In this document: piece after piece, positions 27,071 through 36,491 of the stretch
How the letters are laid out: the number at the start of each line of letters is the position of its first letter
Position numbering within the stretch: position 1 is the stretch's first letter
DNA from: Tolypothrix sp. PCC 7910
Lineage (GTDB): Bacteria > Cyanobacteriota > Cyanobacteriia > Cyanobacteriales > Nostocaceae
DNA length: 64,000 nt
Direction: 5' to 3'
Assembly (NCBI RefSeq): GCF_011769525.1
Contig: NZ_CP050440.1
Coordinates: 1,861,501-1,925,500 of the forward strand
Translations under genes and position numbers: made by a program
The notes under the pieces: model-generated
What the model was told of the DNA's origin: nothing
Databases searched by the model: none
Seen by the model: the letters and a program-made list of their open reading frames with translations, nothing else

Positions 27071-28933
27071 CTATCCAGGCCGCTGCTCAGTCAACACTTG
27101 ATAAGCATAATTAAAATCATCAGTAGTGATTCTGATATCTGCGGGTACTGTCTGCCCTTGGGAACGGAAACGGCGAATTGCTTCCACAGCCGCTTGATTA
27201 CACAGCAATGTTAAGTCTGCACCATTCCAGCCTTTGGTCATCTCTGCCCAATATTGCAAATCCACATCTTGCAGAGGTCTTCCTTGGCTATGAACTTTCA
27301 AGATTGACAGACGGCTGCTGAGATCTGGTAGATCTACTTTCATTTGTAAATCTAAGCGTCCAGCACGTAATAAGGCTGGATCTAGAGCATCAGGTCTATT
27401 GGTGGCACCAATTACTAAGATAGTAGTTCCCACTTGTAAACCATCTAATTCGGTGAGTAATTGACCAACTACGCGATCGCTTACTCCAGAATCACCATTG
27501 TAACTTCCTCTAGCTGGGGCTAAGGTATCAATTTCATCAATAAATACTACGCAGGGATCTGCTTGTCTAGCTTTGGCAAACAGTTCTCGTACTGCTTGTT
27601 CACTGGCTCCCACCCAACGACTCAGTAATTCTGGGCCGTTGACACCAATAAAGTTGGCTCTGGCTTGGGAAGCTACAGCTTTGGCTAATAAGGTTTTACC
27701 AGTTCCCGGAGGCCCCCACAGTAATATGCCTTTGGGCGCTAGGGCTTTGGTTTGCAGATACAGTTCTGGATACAGTAACGCCCCTTCTACTGATTCACGC
27801 AGGGTTTGTTTAATTGATTCCAAACCACCGATATCTTCCCAAGCTATATGAGGAACTTCAACTTCGACACTCCGCAGTACCGCTGGTTTGATTTCTTTGA
27901 GGGCTTGTAAAAAGTCTGACTGGTTAACAGTCATATTGTCTGGAACTTTTTCCTCAATCGAAGGAACATGACGACGTAATGCAGTATAAGCAGCTTTTTG
28001 ACAAACAGCTTTCAAGTCAGCCCCCACAAATCCCACTGCTCTTTCAGCAATGAAATCCAGGTCAACTGTCCCATCTAAAGGCATTGCGCGGGTGAGAATT
28101 TGCAAAATCTCTTTGCGGCCGTTGCAGTCGGGAATACGGAACTGAACTTCCCTATCAAATCTTCCTGGGCGGCGTAAAGCTGGGTCAAGATGGTCGGGGC
28201 GATTTGTCGCTGCTAGGACAATTACACCTTGGCTTTGGGAGAAACCATCCATTAAACTCAATAGTTGCGCTACCAGGCGTTTTTCTACTTCGCCTTCTAC
28301 AGCGCTGCGGTCTGGAGCCAAACTATCGATTTCATCAATAAAGATAATACAGGGAGCATTTTTAGCAGCTTTCTCAAAAATTCCCCGTAGTCTTTGCTCG
28401 GCTTCACCGTAATATTTACTGATGACTTCCGGCCCAACAAGGGCGATATAGTTAACACCGAGTTCTTCAGCTAAAGCGCGGGCGGTGAGAGTTTTACCTG
28501 TTCCAGGAGGCCCAACTAACAATACACCCCTTGTAGGTTCTAGCCCCAGCTTTGCTAATAAATCGGGACGTTTTAAAGGAATAGCAATCAGTTCCTTCAG
28601 TTCTTTGAGAACTTCACCCAATCCACCCACATCTTTGAGGCTATAACCCGAAGGCGCATCAGGTGGAATCACAGATTCAGAACCTCCTCCATTACCGCCA
28701 CCGCCATTGCTACCACCACCACCAGAATTAGCCGGAGGTTGAGTGCGGAAGCGACTAGTACCAACATCATTCGCCATATTATTGGGGCGTGGCACATTCC
28801 CATAACGAGGAATACTACTCATTGGGCGAGAGTTAATTTGCACATCTGTTTTAATCTCGCCTTTTTCTACTTTTTCTTCTAGAGTTTTCACTAACTCTAA
28901 GAATTGCTCAAATCCCTTAAATAACTCACTCAT
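27071..28933 (-). CDS. CDC48/VCP-like double AAA ATPase of the gas-vesicle locus
   Basis: This 620-residue protein has two AAA modules. Module 1 has Walker A GPPGTGKT near 144 and Walker B CIIFIDEIDSLAP; module 2 has GPPGTGKT near 411 and CVVFIDEIDTLAP. Both have arginine-finger SRH regions (ATNRPDHLDPALRRPGR, ATNRPDALDPALLRAGR). The N-terminus is a short coiled coil plus a Gly-rich linker in place of the CDC48 N domain. Start ATG 28933 has GAGG upstream; TTG 28945 was rejected. It closes the minus-strand gvp run 48 bases after the ArsA-like gene. An unfolding or remodelling role in vesicle assembly is inferred. Confidence 0.85.
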   Translation of the reverse strand: MSELFKGFEQFLELVKTLEEKVEKGEIKTDVQINSRPMSSIPRYGNVPRPNNMANDVGTSRFRTQPPANSGGGGSNGGGGNGGGSESVIPPDAPSGYSLKDVGGLGEVLKELKELIAIPLKRPDLLAKLGLEPTRGVLLVGPPGTGKTLTARALAEELGVNYIALVGPEVISKYYGEAEQRLRGIFEKAAKNAPCIIFIDEIDSLAPDRSAVEGEVEKRLVAQLLSLMDGFSQSQGVIVLAATNRPDHLDPALRRPGRFDREVQFRIPDCNGRKEILQILTRAMPLDGTVDLDFIAERAVGFVGADLKAVCQKAAYTALRRHVPSIEEKVPDNMTVNQSDFLQALKEIKPAVLRSVEVEVPHIAWEDIGGLESIKQTLRESVEGALLYPELYLQTKALAPKGILLWGPPGTGKTLLAKAVASQARANFIGVNGPELLSRWVGASEQAVRELFAKARQADPCVVFIDEIDTLAPARGSYNGDSGVSDRVVGQLLTELDGLQVGTTILVIGATNRPDALDPALLRAGRLDLQMKVDLPDLSSRLSILKVHSQGRPLQDVDLQYWAEMTKGWNGADLTLLCNQAAVEAIRRFRSQGQTVPADIRITTDDFNYAYQVLTEQRPG

Positions 28934-28981
28934 AAAATACCTCAAATAGTTGACTTAAAAAATCCCAATTTTTTCTGGCAT

Positions 28982-30889
28982 TTAGCTGTTATTGGCAATT
29001 AATTCTTCAAATTCAAATAACAGATGTGCTGCACATTGAACTCTCACCACCGGCTCTACAGAACGTGGTAAATTCGGTAAGCGGATAATTGTTTGTTCGG
29101 GAAACAAACTGCCATCAATTTCCGCTTGTGAACTGTAGCGATTTTGCACCACATAAGGTTGATTAACTCCCATCTTTTTCAAAGATTCTGTTAATCTAAT
29201 ATGTTCAGCAATAATTGCCGCTTCCGCCTGGATTACACCAATAAATTGCGTATCTCGGGGATTTTTTAACTTCTTTTGTGCCTGCACAACTTGTTGCCGT
29301 AAACCCCGCAACCGCCCAATTACATCTACATGACCCAAAACATTTTGATATTTCATCCACAGCTTAAATATCCAGGTTAACCAATCTCCTAATGCTGATG
29401 GCATTTCCAAAAAGCGCAGGAGATGGCCTGTAGGTGCTGTATCTAAAATAATTAAATCTGCTTGGTTACTATCTAATAGATCCATCACAGTGACCAGAGA
29501 TAATATCTCATCAATTCCAGGTAAAGCTTGAGACATAATTTGCCGCCAAGCTTCTGGTAAGTAAGCCACATTCACTGTGGAATCTGTTTGCGAGCCTTCC
29601 CCACTAATCATATCTGCTAATTCCCACAGATAATCGGAACGGAATTTGTCGATTACTTTAGTTTCATCAACTTCCTGTCCGCTCAAATTCGCAGTTAGCA
29701 TTACAGGCTCATGTCCTAAAGTTTGCCCAAAAGCATCTCCTAAAGAATGAGCCGGATCTATGGAAATTACTCGAATTTTTTTATGGGGATAATGCTGGGC
29801 GCAAGCCCAACCTATAGCGGCTGCTACTGTGGTTTTACCTACACCTCCTTTACCACCCACAATAATTAGTTGACATCCTTGAGCTAAAAAATCACCAAAA
29901 CTAGGCAAGATTTTATTTGGCCATTGAATTATTGGTGGTGGTGCAATCTCAACATGGTCAATTGTTTGAATTTGGGCAGCTAAACTATCTAACAACTTGC
30001 TACCTAAGGGAGGCGCTTGTTGTTGGGGTACGATGAATACAGGTTTTTCAGGTGCTATCTGTAAGTATTTTGTGAGCAAATTTTGCTGTTCAGCATAACG
30101 GTCTGTTTCTAGTTCATCATCTGTCAAACAGCGATTGACAAATAATCCGGCATAGGGAACTTCTAAATCTTTTAAACTAGCTAAAAAGCGCTCAGTTTCT
30201 AACAAACACATCGGTTCTGAAACTGCTACTACTAAACAGCCAGTAAATTTCTCATCTTGCAGTAAGCGTCTGCCTTCTGCTAATTGAAATTTCATGTCAA
30301 TCAAGAAGCGATCAACATCATCTTCTGTATAGTTACCCGTAAAACTTTTGGTAATTACCCGATGCTTTTCTTGGAATAATTCAAAGGAATTTAAAATAAC
30401 ATCTAAAAAATCTTTTAATCGTAATAAATTTAATGTATGCCCAGAGGGAGCCATATCGAGAACCACTCGATCCACCTGCTTTTCTGAAAGCAGACGTTGA
30501 ATTTCTAGCAAACCCATGAGTTCATTTAAACCCGGCCAATTTAAATCCCAAACTGGTGCTAGGTCTTCGCCGTCTGCTAAACTACCTCGTTCAACTAGTA
30601 ATTCTAAAAAACGGCTATACTTTGCTTTAAATTCTAATAGTAGTTTTTGGGCATCCAATGCCTGCACGCTCAAGTTAGGCAAATCAGCTAAGGGTAAAGC
30701 TGTGTCGTTCACTTCTGAAAGTAAGACATCGCCTAAAGAATGTGCAGGATCGGTAGAAAGTAACAAAATTCTTTCTTGAGGAAACTTTTTAGCCCAATAA
30801 CGCGCAAAACTGCAAGAGATGGTGGTTTTACCAACCCCACCTTTGCCGCTGAACATGACTAAATTAAGTAAGTCGTAATGGTTCATCAT
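28982..30889 (-). CDS. ArsA/Get3-like tandem ATPase of the gas-vesicle locus
   Basis: This 635-residue protein consists of two fused ArsA-type ATPase halves, each with the deviant P-loop GKGGVGKTT (near 15-23 and 344-352), a DPAHSLGD switch (STDPAHSLGDVL, SIDPAHSLGDAF) and a DTAPTGHLLR/DMAPSGHTLNLLR signature. No arsenic transporter or ArsR gene is adjacent. It is flanked by gvpF/L and the CDC48-like gene, so a Get3-like chaperone role for the very hydrophobic GvpA is more plausible than arsenite export. Confidence 0.85.
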   Translation of the reverse strand: MMNHYDLLNLVMFSGKGGVGKTTISCSFARYWAKKFPQERILLLSTDPAHSLGDVLLSEVNDTALPLADLPNLSVQALDAQKLLLEFKAKYSRFLELLVERGSLADGEDLAPVWDLNWPGLNELMGLLEIQRLLSEKQVDRVVLDMAPSGHTLNLLRLKDFLDVILNSFELFQEKHRVITKSFTGNYTEDDVDRFLIDMKFQLAEGRRLLQDEKFTGCLVVAVSEPMCLLETERFLASLKDLEVPYAGLFVNRCLTDDELETDRYAEQQNLLTKYLQIAPEKPVFIVPQQQAPPLGSKLLDSLAAQIQTIDHVEIAPPPIIQWPNKILPSFGDFLAQGCQLIIVGGKGGVGKTTVAAAIGWACAQHYPHKKIRVISIDPAHSLGDAFGQTLGHEPVMLTANLSGQEVDETKVIDKFRSDYLWELADMISGEGSQTDSTVNVAYLPEAWRQIMSQALPGIDEILSLVTVMDLLDSNQADLIILDTAPTGHLLRFLEMPSALGDWLTWIFKLWMKYQNVLGHVDVIGRLRGLRQQVVQAQKKLKNPRDTQFIGVIQAEAAIIAEHIRLTESLKKMGVNQPYVVQNRYSSQAEIDGSLFPEQTIIRLPNLPRSVEPVVRVQCAAHLLFEFEELIANNS

Positions 30890-30926
30890 AAACCTAAAAA
30901 TTTATAGCACAGCTGGTAAATAATAG

Positions 30927-31664
30927 TTAAACAAAGTGATAAGGGGGTAATCCTTCTCCTAAGCAAAAATCCCAACGAGGGCAAGCTTCTTGCCAAGTTA
31001 AAAACTGTTCTAAAAATAAAGGTTTATCTTCATGGTTGACTAAAAAGTAAACCCGAATTTCTTCGGCTTTCTCTTGGACAATAACGGCAGATTGATAAAT
31101 TTCTGTGATGAGGTTAATCAGACTAGATTTTTCATCAGCCTGGGCAATCATGTAAGCTTTTTGATTTTCAAAATGCTGTTTTTTTGCTAAAAAATAATCT
31201 CTACCTCCGCCCACGGGGGATTTTACAGGTTCTTGAAAAATTCGAGGCACGAGTTTTAAATTATATTCAGTTTTCCCTTGAATATAATCTAATTTCTCAC
31301 GATACTCTGCACCGTGAGATTCTATATGCTTGAGTAATGTAGCTGGAGAAGCAAAAGAAGTACCAAAACGCAAAGGTAAAATTGTGGTTTGTTGAAATAG
31401 CTCACGAATAATGCGATCGTGAGCTAAAACCATTTTGATAACTTGTTCATCATTATTTTGTACTGATTCTAAAGATATTCCTGGTTCGACAACGGCGGAA
31501 ATACCAGAGCCATGAATTAAGAATAATTGACCAGCATTACCCTCTGGTAAATTTAAGGGAATATCTGGAGTATTAAAAAAAGCATAAGTGTAGATATTTA
31601 ATGATTCCATGCTGGCAACCAAATCGAAATGAGTGAGTTTTTTGTTTATTTTTAGTGCATCCAT
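30927..31664 (-). CDS. Gas vesicle protein GvpF/GvpL family, second copy (GvpW-like)
   Basis: A GvpF/L-fold accessory protein with the family opening SLNIYTYAFF, the central ILPLRFGTSF and the C-terminal GPLPPYHF-like end (EGLPPYHFV). The longest frame starts at 31736; I favour ATG 31664 (about 245 residues), though ATG 31610 gives the more typical GvpF start. It is divergent from the gvpV-like gene, sharing a short promoter region. Anabaena clusters carry such a second F/L protein under the name GvpW; that match is from memory. Confidence 0.75.
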   Translation of the reverse strand: MDALKINKKLTHFDLVASMESLNIYTYAFFNTPDIPLNLPEGNAGQLFLIHGSGISAVVEPGISLESVQNNDEQVIKMVLAHDRIIRELFQQTTILPLRFGTSFASPATLLKHIESHGAEYREKLDYIQGKTEYNLKLVPRIFQEPVKSPVGGGRDYFLAKKQHFENQKAYMIAQADEKSSLINLITEIYQSAVIVQEKAEEIRVYFLVNHEDKPLFLEQFLTWQEACPRWDFCLGEGLPPYHFV

Positions 31665-31757
31665 ACTGACACAAAATAAAAAAATATTAAATATCTTTTT
31701 AGCCTTTACAATCCGATTTTCTTGGTTATAATACAATCAATTGTTCAGGTAAATTAA

Positions 31758-32075
31758 ATGAAAATTCTTCGTAATCGCGGCACAATTAGACCTAAAGTAA
31801 CTACTATGCCTCGTAGTAAATCTGAAGCTTCTAGTCAATTAGAACTCTATAAATTAGTAACAGAACAGCAAAGGATTAAGCAGGAGTTACACTTTATAGA
31901 ACAGCGCACAGTAATTTTAAAACAGCGTTTGAATTCTCTAAAAGACCAGATAGCAGACACCGAACAAAATATTAATAAATTACGCCAATCTGACCACAGA
32001 CATCCTAATTTACCTAAGCGTCCTAATATCTTTTTTGAAGCTAACAATTACCAAGCTTTTGAAATTGAATATTAA
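31758..32075 (+). CDS. gvpV: Coiled-coil gas-vesicle protein, GvpV-like candidate
   Basis: A 105-residue protein with a basic N-terminus (RNRGTIRPKVTTMPRSKSEA) followed by a long coiled coil (about 27-77, QLELYKLVTEQQRIKQELHFIEQ). It is the only gene of the island on the plus strand and points into gvpG across a bidirectional terminator. Anabaena gas-vesicle clusters list a short GvpV at this place, and this protein fits in size and context. I could not compare sequences. An alternative start at ATG 31806 would remove 16 residues. Confidence 0.6.
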   Translation: MKILRNRGTIRPKVTTMPRSKSEASSQLELYKLVTEQQRIKQELHFIEQRTVILKQRLNSLKDQIADTEQNINKLRQSDHRHPNLPKRPNIFFEANNYQAFEIEY

Positions 32076-32130
32076 GTTTTAAATTTCTCAGTAATTAGCT
32101 AATATTAGAATAAGTAACATTAAATTATTA

Positions 32131-32151
32131 ACCCGCATATGCGGGTTTTTA
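32131..32151. terminator. Bidirectional terminator between gvpV-like gene and gvpG
   Basis: ACCCGCAT/ATGCGGGT is a perfect palindromic stem (32131-32146) followed by TTTTTAATTT on the plus strand and preceded by an A-rich tract, so it can stop both convergent genes. Confidence 0.8.
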
Positions 32152-32186
32152 ATTTAATATACTATGAAAGTAATTAGCAGAGTAAT

Positions 32187-32561
32187 TTAGGGAGATAAAA
32201 CTAAATTTTCATTATCTTCATATTTTTTAGCGCCTCGAAATGCCTCTGCAAGTATTTTATCTTCTTCAACTTCAGCTATGAAATAAGTCTCCTCTACTTC
32301 ATCCTCTGCGGATTCAGCTTCTAAACGGGCTTTCTCTTCTTCCAAAGCTTGAATTTTTAGCAGGAGTTCTTCTTCTTGCTCCTCAAAATCCTCTTCAGAA
32401 ATTTCGCCAATATCAAAAGAAAGTTGCAGACTGAGTAATTGTTTATGCAAATTTTCTTGCGCGTCAAATTCTGTATCAGTACGCTCTTGAATTTGTTCTC
32501 CAATCCACATCAGCCCACTAATGGGCCCCATAACTGGAAATAGTAAAATCTTGCCAAGCAT
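32187..32561 (-). CDS. gvpG: Gas vesicle protein GvpG
   Basis: A 124-residue acidic accessory protein. The N-terminus MLGKILLFPVMGPISGLMWIGEQI is the GvpG signature; a helical stretch rich in Glu follows (SFDIGEISEEDFEEQEEEL). AGGTG precedes the ATG. It starts 14 bases after gvpF, so the two are probably translated together. In other systems GvpG contacts GvpF/L during nucleation of the vesicle shell. Confidence 0.93.
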   Translation of the reverse strand: MLGKILLFPVMGPISGLMWIGEQIQERTDTEFDAQENLHKQLLSLQLSFDIGEISEEDFEEQEEELLLKIQALEEEKARLEAESAEDEVEETYFIAEVEEDKILAEAFRGAKKYEDNENLVLSP

Positions 32562-32575
32562 ATAATCACCTCCAA

Positions 32576-33310
32576 CTAAGAAATCTGAGCAAATGTATAA
32601 GGTGCAGTAAAATTGTTGTATCGAATACGTAAGCGATCGCCAAATTGTTTGTCTATAGCTTCTACACGTTGGCTAAATAAAGCTTCCTGATCCCAAGGAA
32701 TAAGAAAAGCAGCGTTGTAGATCATTTCTTCCATCATCGGTTCGCTTTCTACAACTTCTTCTGCCAAGGGTTTGAGTTCATCAAAGAAAGTTTTAATTAC
32801 AGCTTCTTTGCGCTGCTGTAAATTACTTTCAATCAACTGCCCAATTTCAATCACTTCCTCCATACTTAAATTTTTGCCTTCCATCTGGTCGCGCTTTTGC
32901 TTCAAGTCGGGATTAGACTGCATCATTGCTTGTAATTCCGCCTTGGTATCCCACAAAATTTTGACGCTGACTTCTCGTTTACCCGCCAATTTTTGAAACA
33001 GATCTCGCAGCTGTCGCTCACATGGTTGGATTAGTTGTGAAATTACTGTTTCCCAATTTTTCACAACTAATCCAAACCGCAGAGGTAGCAGAGTCCTAAA
33101 TCCCTCTTGCATTGCTTGTTCTAAAACTTTTTCATGGCTGATTAAATTCCGCCGCGAAGCTAAATATTTTTCTTGTTTAGCATCTGAGTATAGAAAGGTA
33201 AAACCTTCAATTACTTGGCTATAAACAGGTTGGGAATCCAATCCTTTTAGGCTATCTGTTGAGGGAATCGGATCGGAAAAAATACCATACAAATAAAGAC
33301 CAGCATCCAT
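32576..33310 (-). CDS. gvpF: Gas vesicle protein GvpF/GvpL
   Basis: A 244-residue accessory protein with the family opening GLYLYGIFSDP, then LLPLRFGLVV near 95-104 and the end SFAPPYTFAQI-like (NFTAPYTFAQIS). GvpF binds GvpA monomers and starts vesicle assembly. It sits between gvpK (7 bases upstream) and gvpG (14 bases downstream), all on the minus strand. Confidence 0.93.
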   Translation of the reverse strand: MDAGLYLYGIFSDPIPSTDSLKGLDSQPVYSQVIEGFTFLYSDAKQEKYLASRRNLISHEKVLEQAMQEGFRTLLPLRFGLVVKNWETVISQLIQPCERQLRDLFQKLAGKREVSVKILWDTKAELQAMMQSNPDLKQKRDQMEGKNLSMEEVIEIGQLIESNLQQRKEAVIKTFFDELKPLAEEVVESEPMMEEMIYNAAFLIPWDQEALFSQRVEAIDKQFGDRLRIRYNNFTAPYTFAQIS

Positions 33311-33317
33311 AACAAAA

Positions 33318-33800
33318 TTACTTTGTATTTAAAGGTTTTGAGGTTAAAACTAACCGCAATTTAGCGTGAATTAAATTGAGTTGAGCAACGCCTAAATCTA
33401 GTTCTCCGTCTACAACAACTCCAGTGTTCAACAGACGGTCTAACAGTTCTAGTACAGACGGAGTATTTCCAGTTTCACCAGGATAATAAGATCCAGCAGC
33501 TGGTAAAAGGCTACCAAGCTCTCCTAAATGGATATTTAAGTCTGCTGGATCAATCTCAAAAATCTGACATAAATTTAAAATTTGTTCCTCTAACTTTTGC
33601 AAACTTTCTGCAGCTCGCTCTAAGTCAGATTCACTAAGGCACTCCTCTTCCATACGTCGGATTACTTGAGCTTCCATCAGCTGACGGATTAGTTCCACTA
33701 CAGTTAAGAGTAAAGGAACTAAGCCAGCTTGGTTATTAGCTTTAGAATTGGTAGCTAGCAAATCGTTGGAATTTTCAGATGGAGTGCAAACCATTGCCAT
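33318..33800 (-). CDS. gvpK: Gas vesicle protein GvpK
   Basis: A 160-residue protein whose core LVPLLLTVVELIRQLMEAQVIRRME and LERAAESLQKLEEQIL matches GvpK (called GvpX in older Anabaena work). The N-terminal 25 residues are a low-complexity extension. It is needed for shell growth in other organisms. Confidence 0.92.
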   Translation of the reverse strand: MAMVCTPSENSNDLLATNSKANNQAGLVPLLLTVVELIRQLMEAQVIRRMEEECLSESDLERAAESLQKLEEQILNLCQIFEIDPADLNIHLGELGSLLPAAGSYYPGETGNTPSVLELLDRLLNTGVVVDGELDLGVAQLNLIHAKLRLVLTSKPLNTK

Positions 33801-33862
33801 GATGCCACCTTTTGTTAATTGTTTTGCAGCGCTTAAATTGTTGGGATGTCAGTAAAATTAGC

Positions 33863-34309
33863 CTACTCATTAGGCTGATAATTTATTGGCAATGGAACAT
33901 TTTCTGCATCGCTTTGGCCATTATCTTCAGCAGTGACTGGAAATAGTTCTGGATTGTTGATTTTAGCAGCAGCCAACGAACGTAACTGTGCTTCTAAACT
34001 TTCCAATCGCTGCTGAAGTTGTTGGTTTTCCTCAACTAAACGTTGAGATTTGCTACTGAGGTAAGGGTCATTTTCCCACCAATTAATGCCCAACTCTTTA
34101 GCTTTATCAACGGAGGAAATTAATAAGCGGATACGGATATGCAGAAGTTCGGTGGAGGCGATAGATACAGAAATATCACCAGCAATCACAATCCCTTTAT
34201 CTAAAACTCGCTCGAGAATATCTGCCAAGGTAGAACCTTGAGTAGATGTAGTAATAGCTCGGCTGGAATTAGATTGAGGACGTGTTGGCAGGATGGGTGT
34301 AGTAGTCAC
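33863..34309 (-). CDS. gvpJ: Gas vesicle protein GvpJ
   Basis: This 148-residue minor shell protein has a GvpA-like core at about 24-70 (TLADILERVLDKGIVIAGDISVSIASTELLHIRIR) and a 75-residue coiled-coil tail absent from GvpA. It starts with GTG. J proteins are thought to cap or nucleate the vesicle. It lies between gvpN and gvpK. Confidence 0.92.
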   Translation of the reverse strand: MTTTPILPTRPQSNSSRAITTSTQGSTLADILERVLDKGIVIAGDISVSIASTELLHIRIRLLISSVDKAKELGINWWENDPYLSSKSQRLVEENQQLQQRLESLEAQLRSLAAAKINNPELFPVTAEDNGQSDAENVPLPINYQPNE

Positions 34310-34378
34310 GATGAATTAGACTCTTGAATGAAATAACCACAGTCTTTTTTGATTGCTAAGCTTTATGTCTGGAAAGCA

Positions 34379-35425
34379 TTAATTGGGATGGTCGCTTAAT
34401 AAGCTTTCGTCTAGTGTCACTGGTTCTGCGATCGCATCTGTTTGTGGTTCTGCTTCACCAACGATTTCGGCCTCTGCCACATCATAGGGATCGCTATCAT
34501 CAACTGGCTCTACTGGTTTTACTTGTACGTGGTTGAGCAATTGCAGAAACAGCGTTGTAGCATCACTTCCAGATAAATTGGTGCGATTAAATAAAACATC
34601 TGCACAAATTTCTCTAAAATCGGAATTTTCAGGTGTGACTAAAATTTCGTGTTCTGCACATACTTTGGCAACCATCAAACAAGACCGTAAACCAGAAGTT
34701 TTCTCGGCACCAGTTGCTGCACGGAATGCTTTTACTAAGCGTGTAATTAACTGTGCATCTTCGCGATGGATACCTGTTTTATGAGTTAAGATTTCAATCT
34801 GAGTTTGCTCATCCGGTTCTGGCATATTAATCGTTACCAACCGATCCATCAAAGCATCTTGAGTGGAGTGAACCCCACAGTATTCTTCTGGATTGGAGGT
34901 AAAAATAGCTCGGAATTTGGGGTGAACATGTAAATATTCGGGCTGATTGCTGCTAGGCGGAAGGGTGAGAATTTTTTCTTCTAAGGCAGACAGTAAAACG
35001 TTATTTACTTCTGGTCGTGAACGGTTAAACTCGTCGTAGACTAAGGTTAAACCTTCCCGACAAGCTAAAGTTAAGCGAGAATCAACCCAATTTTGTTTAA
35101 GTTCGTCTTCAACTTTAAGAACGTTATGAATGTAATTGTCTAATAATTTTTTATGTGTATAGCCAGATTCGCTGCCGATTAAATCAGAACTTTTAAATTC
35201 GTCATCTCCGAAAATCAACATTATTGGTCTATCTAGACAATTAGCTAAATGCATAGCTAAGGTCGTTTTACCTGTACCAGCCGGCCCACGTAAATGAATA
35301 GCAAATCCTGAGGTGAGATAACGCAACGCTCGAATTGCTACTTTTTCAATAGCTGGTGTGACCACAAACTGACCAGGACGGACACGGAGAACAGCTCTTT
35401 TTTTATGATTTTCGGTATTAGTCAT
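34379..35425 (-). CDS. gvpN: Gas vesicle AAA+ ATPase GvpN
   Basis: A 348-residue MoxR-type AAA+ protein: Walker [13 protein letters not shown] near 44-55, Walker [15 protein letters not shown], sensor region [12 protein letters not shown]. The C-terminal 50 residues are an acidic low-complexity tail. GvpN is required for vesicles to grow to full size. It is separated from gvpC by 364 bases that hold a hairpin. Confidence 0.94.
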   Translation of the reverse strand: MTNTENHKKRAVLRVRPGQFVVTPAIEKVAIRALRYLTSGFAIHLRGPAGTGKTTLAMHLANCLDRPIMLIFGDDEFKSSDLIGSESGYTHKKLLDNYIHNVLKVEDELKQNWVDSRLTLACREGLTLVYDEFNRSRPEVNNVLLSALEEKILTLPPSSNQPEYLHVHPKFRAIFTSNPEEYCGVHSTQDALMDRLVTINMPEPDEQTQIEILTHKTGIHREDAQLITRLVKAFRAATGAEKTSGLRSCLMVAKVCAEHEILVTPENSDFREICADVLFNRTNLSGSDATTLFLQLLNHVQVKPVEPVDDSDPYDVAEAEIVGEAEPQTDAIAEPVTLDESLLSDHPN

Positions 35426-35789
35426 AAGTTAATGATGGTGGGAAGAGAACTTTACAAAAAAAACACAGCATTCGATGCGTAAATGGCATCAATGTGGTAC
35501 GATGGGAATAGAAACTATAAATAAAGCTCTATCGATTGTTGTTATCATCAATATTCGTTAGAGTTATTTGTTGTTCACTGATGGAAACGAGATACAGGTT
35601 GTTAGTTTTTTTTACTGAAGCCTTGTAATCAGTGGCGATATATGTTATTTAAGTTTCGTGCTAAAACTCATTGTTGAATTTGACTACCCCCTGGTCTTAC
35701 TAGTTTTTACCTGTAAGATTAGGGGGTTTTACTATTTAGCCCCGTTCTTCAACAGATAAAATCTATTCGTTGGGAGCATTAATGAACGA
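35426..35789. other. Gap between gvpC and gvpN
   Basis: This region holds a long imperfect hairpin at 35687-35726 and probably a separate promoter for gvpN-J-K-F-G. No gene was seen. Confidence 0.6.
35687..35726. terminator. Hairpin downstream of gvpC
   Basis: CCCCCTGGTCTTAC (35687-35700) pairs with GTAAGATTAGGGGG (35713-35726), nearly perfect over 14 positions. The T-run is only on the plus strand, so for the minus-strand gvp transcript it may act as a processing or attenuation signal rather than a classical terminator. Confidence 0.5.
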
Positions 35790-36278
35790 CTAAAATGTAC
35801 CAAAAATGCTAGCAAACAAATCCTGACGGAATTGATGCAGCTGTTGTCTTTGTTCTTGAGCTTGCGCCATTCTTTCTTTAGCTGTGTCGGCTAAAAATTC
35901 ATTGGTGGTTTGCTCAAGGTTTTGATGGAACTCGTGCAGTTGTCGCGCTTGCTCTTGAGCTTGCGCCATTCTTTCTTTAGCAGTCTCTGACAAAAACTCT
36001 TGGGTGTTTTCTGCCATTTCCTTATGGAATTGGTACAGATTTTCAGCCTGTTGTTTTGCTTGTTCCATTCTTTCTTTAGCAGTTTGTGCTAAAAATTCCT
36101 CGGTGTTTTGCTCAAGGTTTTGATGGAACTCATGCAGATTTTCTGCTTGTTCTTTAGCTTGCGCTGCTCTTTGCGCTGTAGTCACGGACAAGAATTCTTG
36201 AGTATCTTTAAATAGTTGAGTTACTTCCTCAGCTATTCCTCGATGTTCTTGCCGGATTCTGATCATTAAAGGAGTCAT
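35790..36278 (-). CDS. gvpC: Gas vesicle outer-shell protein GvpC
   Basis: A 162-residue amphipathic helical protein that wraps and stiffens the GvpA shell. Four 33-residue repeats are visible, with borders at [32 protein letters not shown] and [12 protein letters not shown] and [10 protein letters not shown]-type middles. I chose ATG 36278, preceded by GGAG, and rejected the longer start at 36323, because known GvpC proteins begin with a short MxxLMxxIRQEHR-like leader. Four repeats is toward the short end for cyanobacteria, which often have about five. Confidence 0.93.
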   Translation of the reverse strand: MTPLMIRIRQEHRGIAEEVTQLFKDTQEFLSVTTAQRAAQAKEQAENLHEFHQNLEQNTEEFLAQTAKERMEQAKQQAENLYQFHKEMAENTQEFLSETAKERMAQAQEQARQLHEFHQNLEQTTNEFLADTAKERMAQAQEQRQQLHQFRQDLFASIFGTF

Positions 36279-36439
36279 GATTTTCTCCGCAATAATACTA
36301 AAATCATTGTAAATCGACCACATTTCTTGGAGGGTTTATATCCAGCAAATGTGGCTCAAGCAATATCTGCCTTTTTCTTTTTATCTTCAGATAAATCTTG
36401 CTTGAAGAATATCTAGATAATCAGAGAAAAGCAGTATAA

Positions 36440-36472
36440 ATATCAGAATTGCTGAGTTAGCAATTCTGATAT
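36440..36472 (-). terminator. Intercistronic hairpin between gvpA1 and gvpC
   Basis: ATATCAGAATTGC and GCAATTCTGATAT form a perfect 13-bp stem with a 7-base loop. Lying just after gvpA1, it probably halts most transcripts or protects their 3' ends, giving far more GvpA than GvpC mRNA, as known in other cyanobacteria. Confidence 0.8.
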
Positions 36473-36491
36473 GATGGACTCTGCCTAATGA

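Noticed and set aside
28982-30889. Arsenite-export ATPase ArsA
   Set aside because: No ArsB, ArsD or ArsR is nearby and the gene is embedded in gvp genes; the ArsA/Get3 fold is kept but the export role is not.
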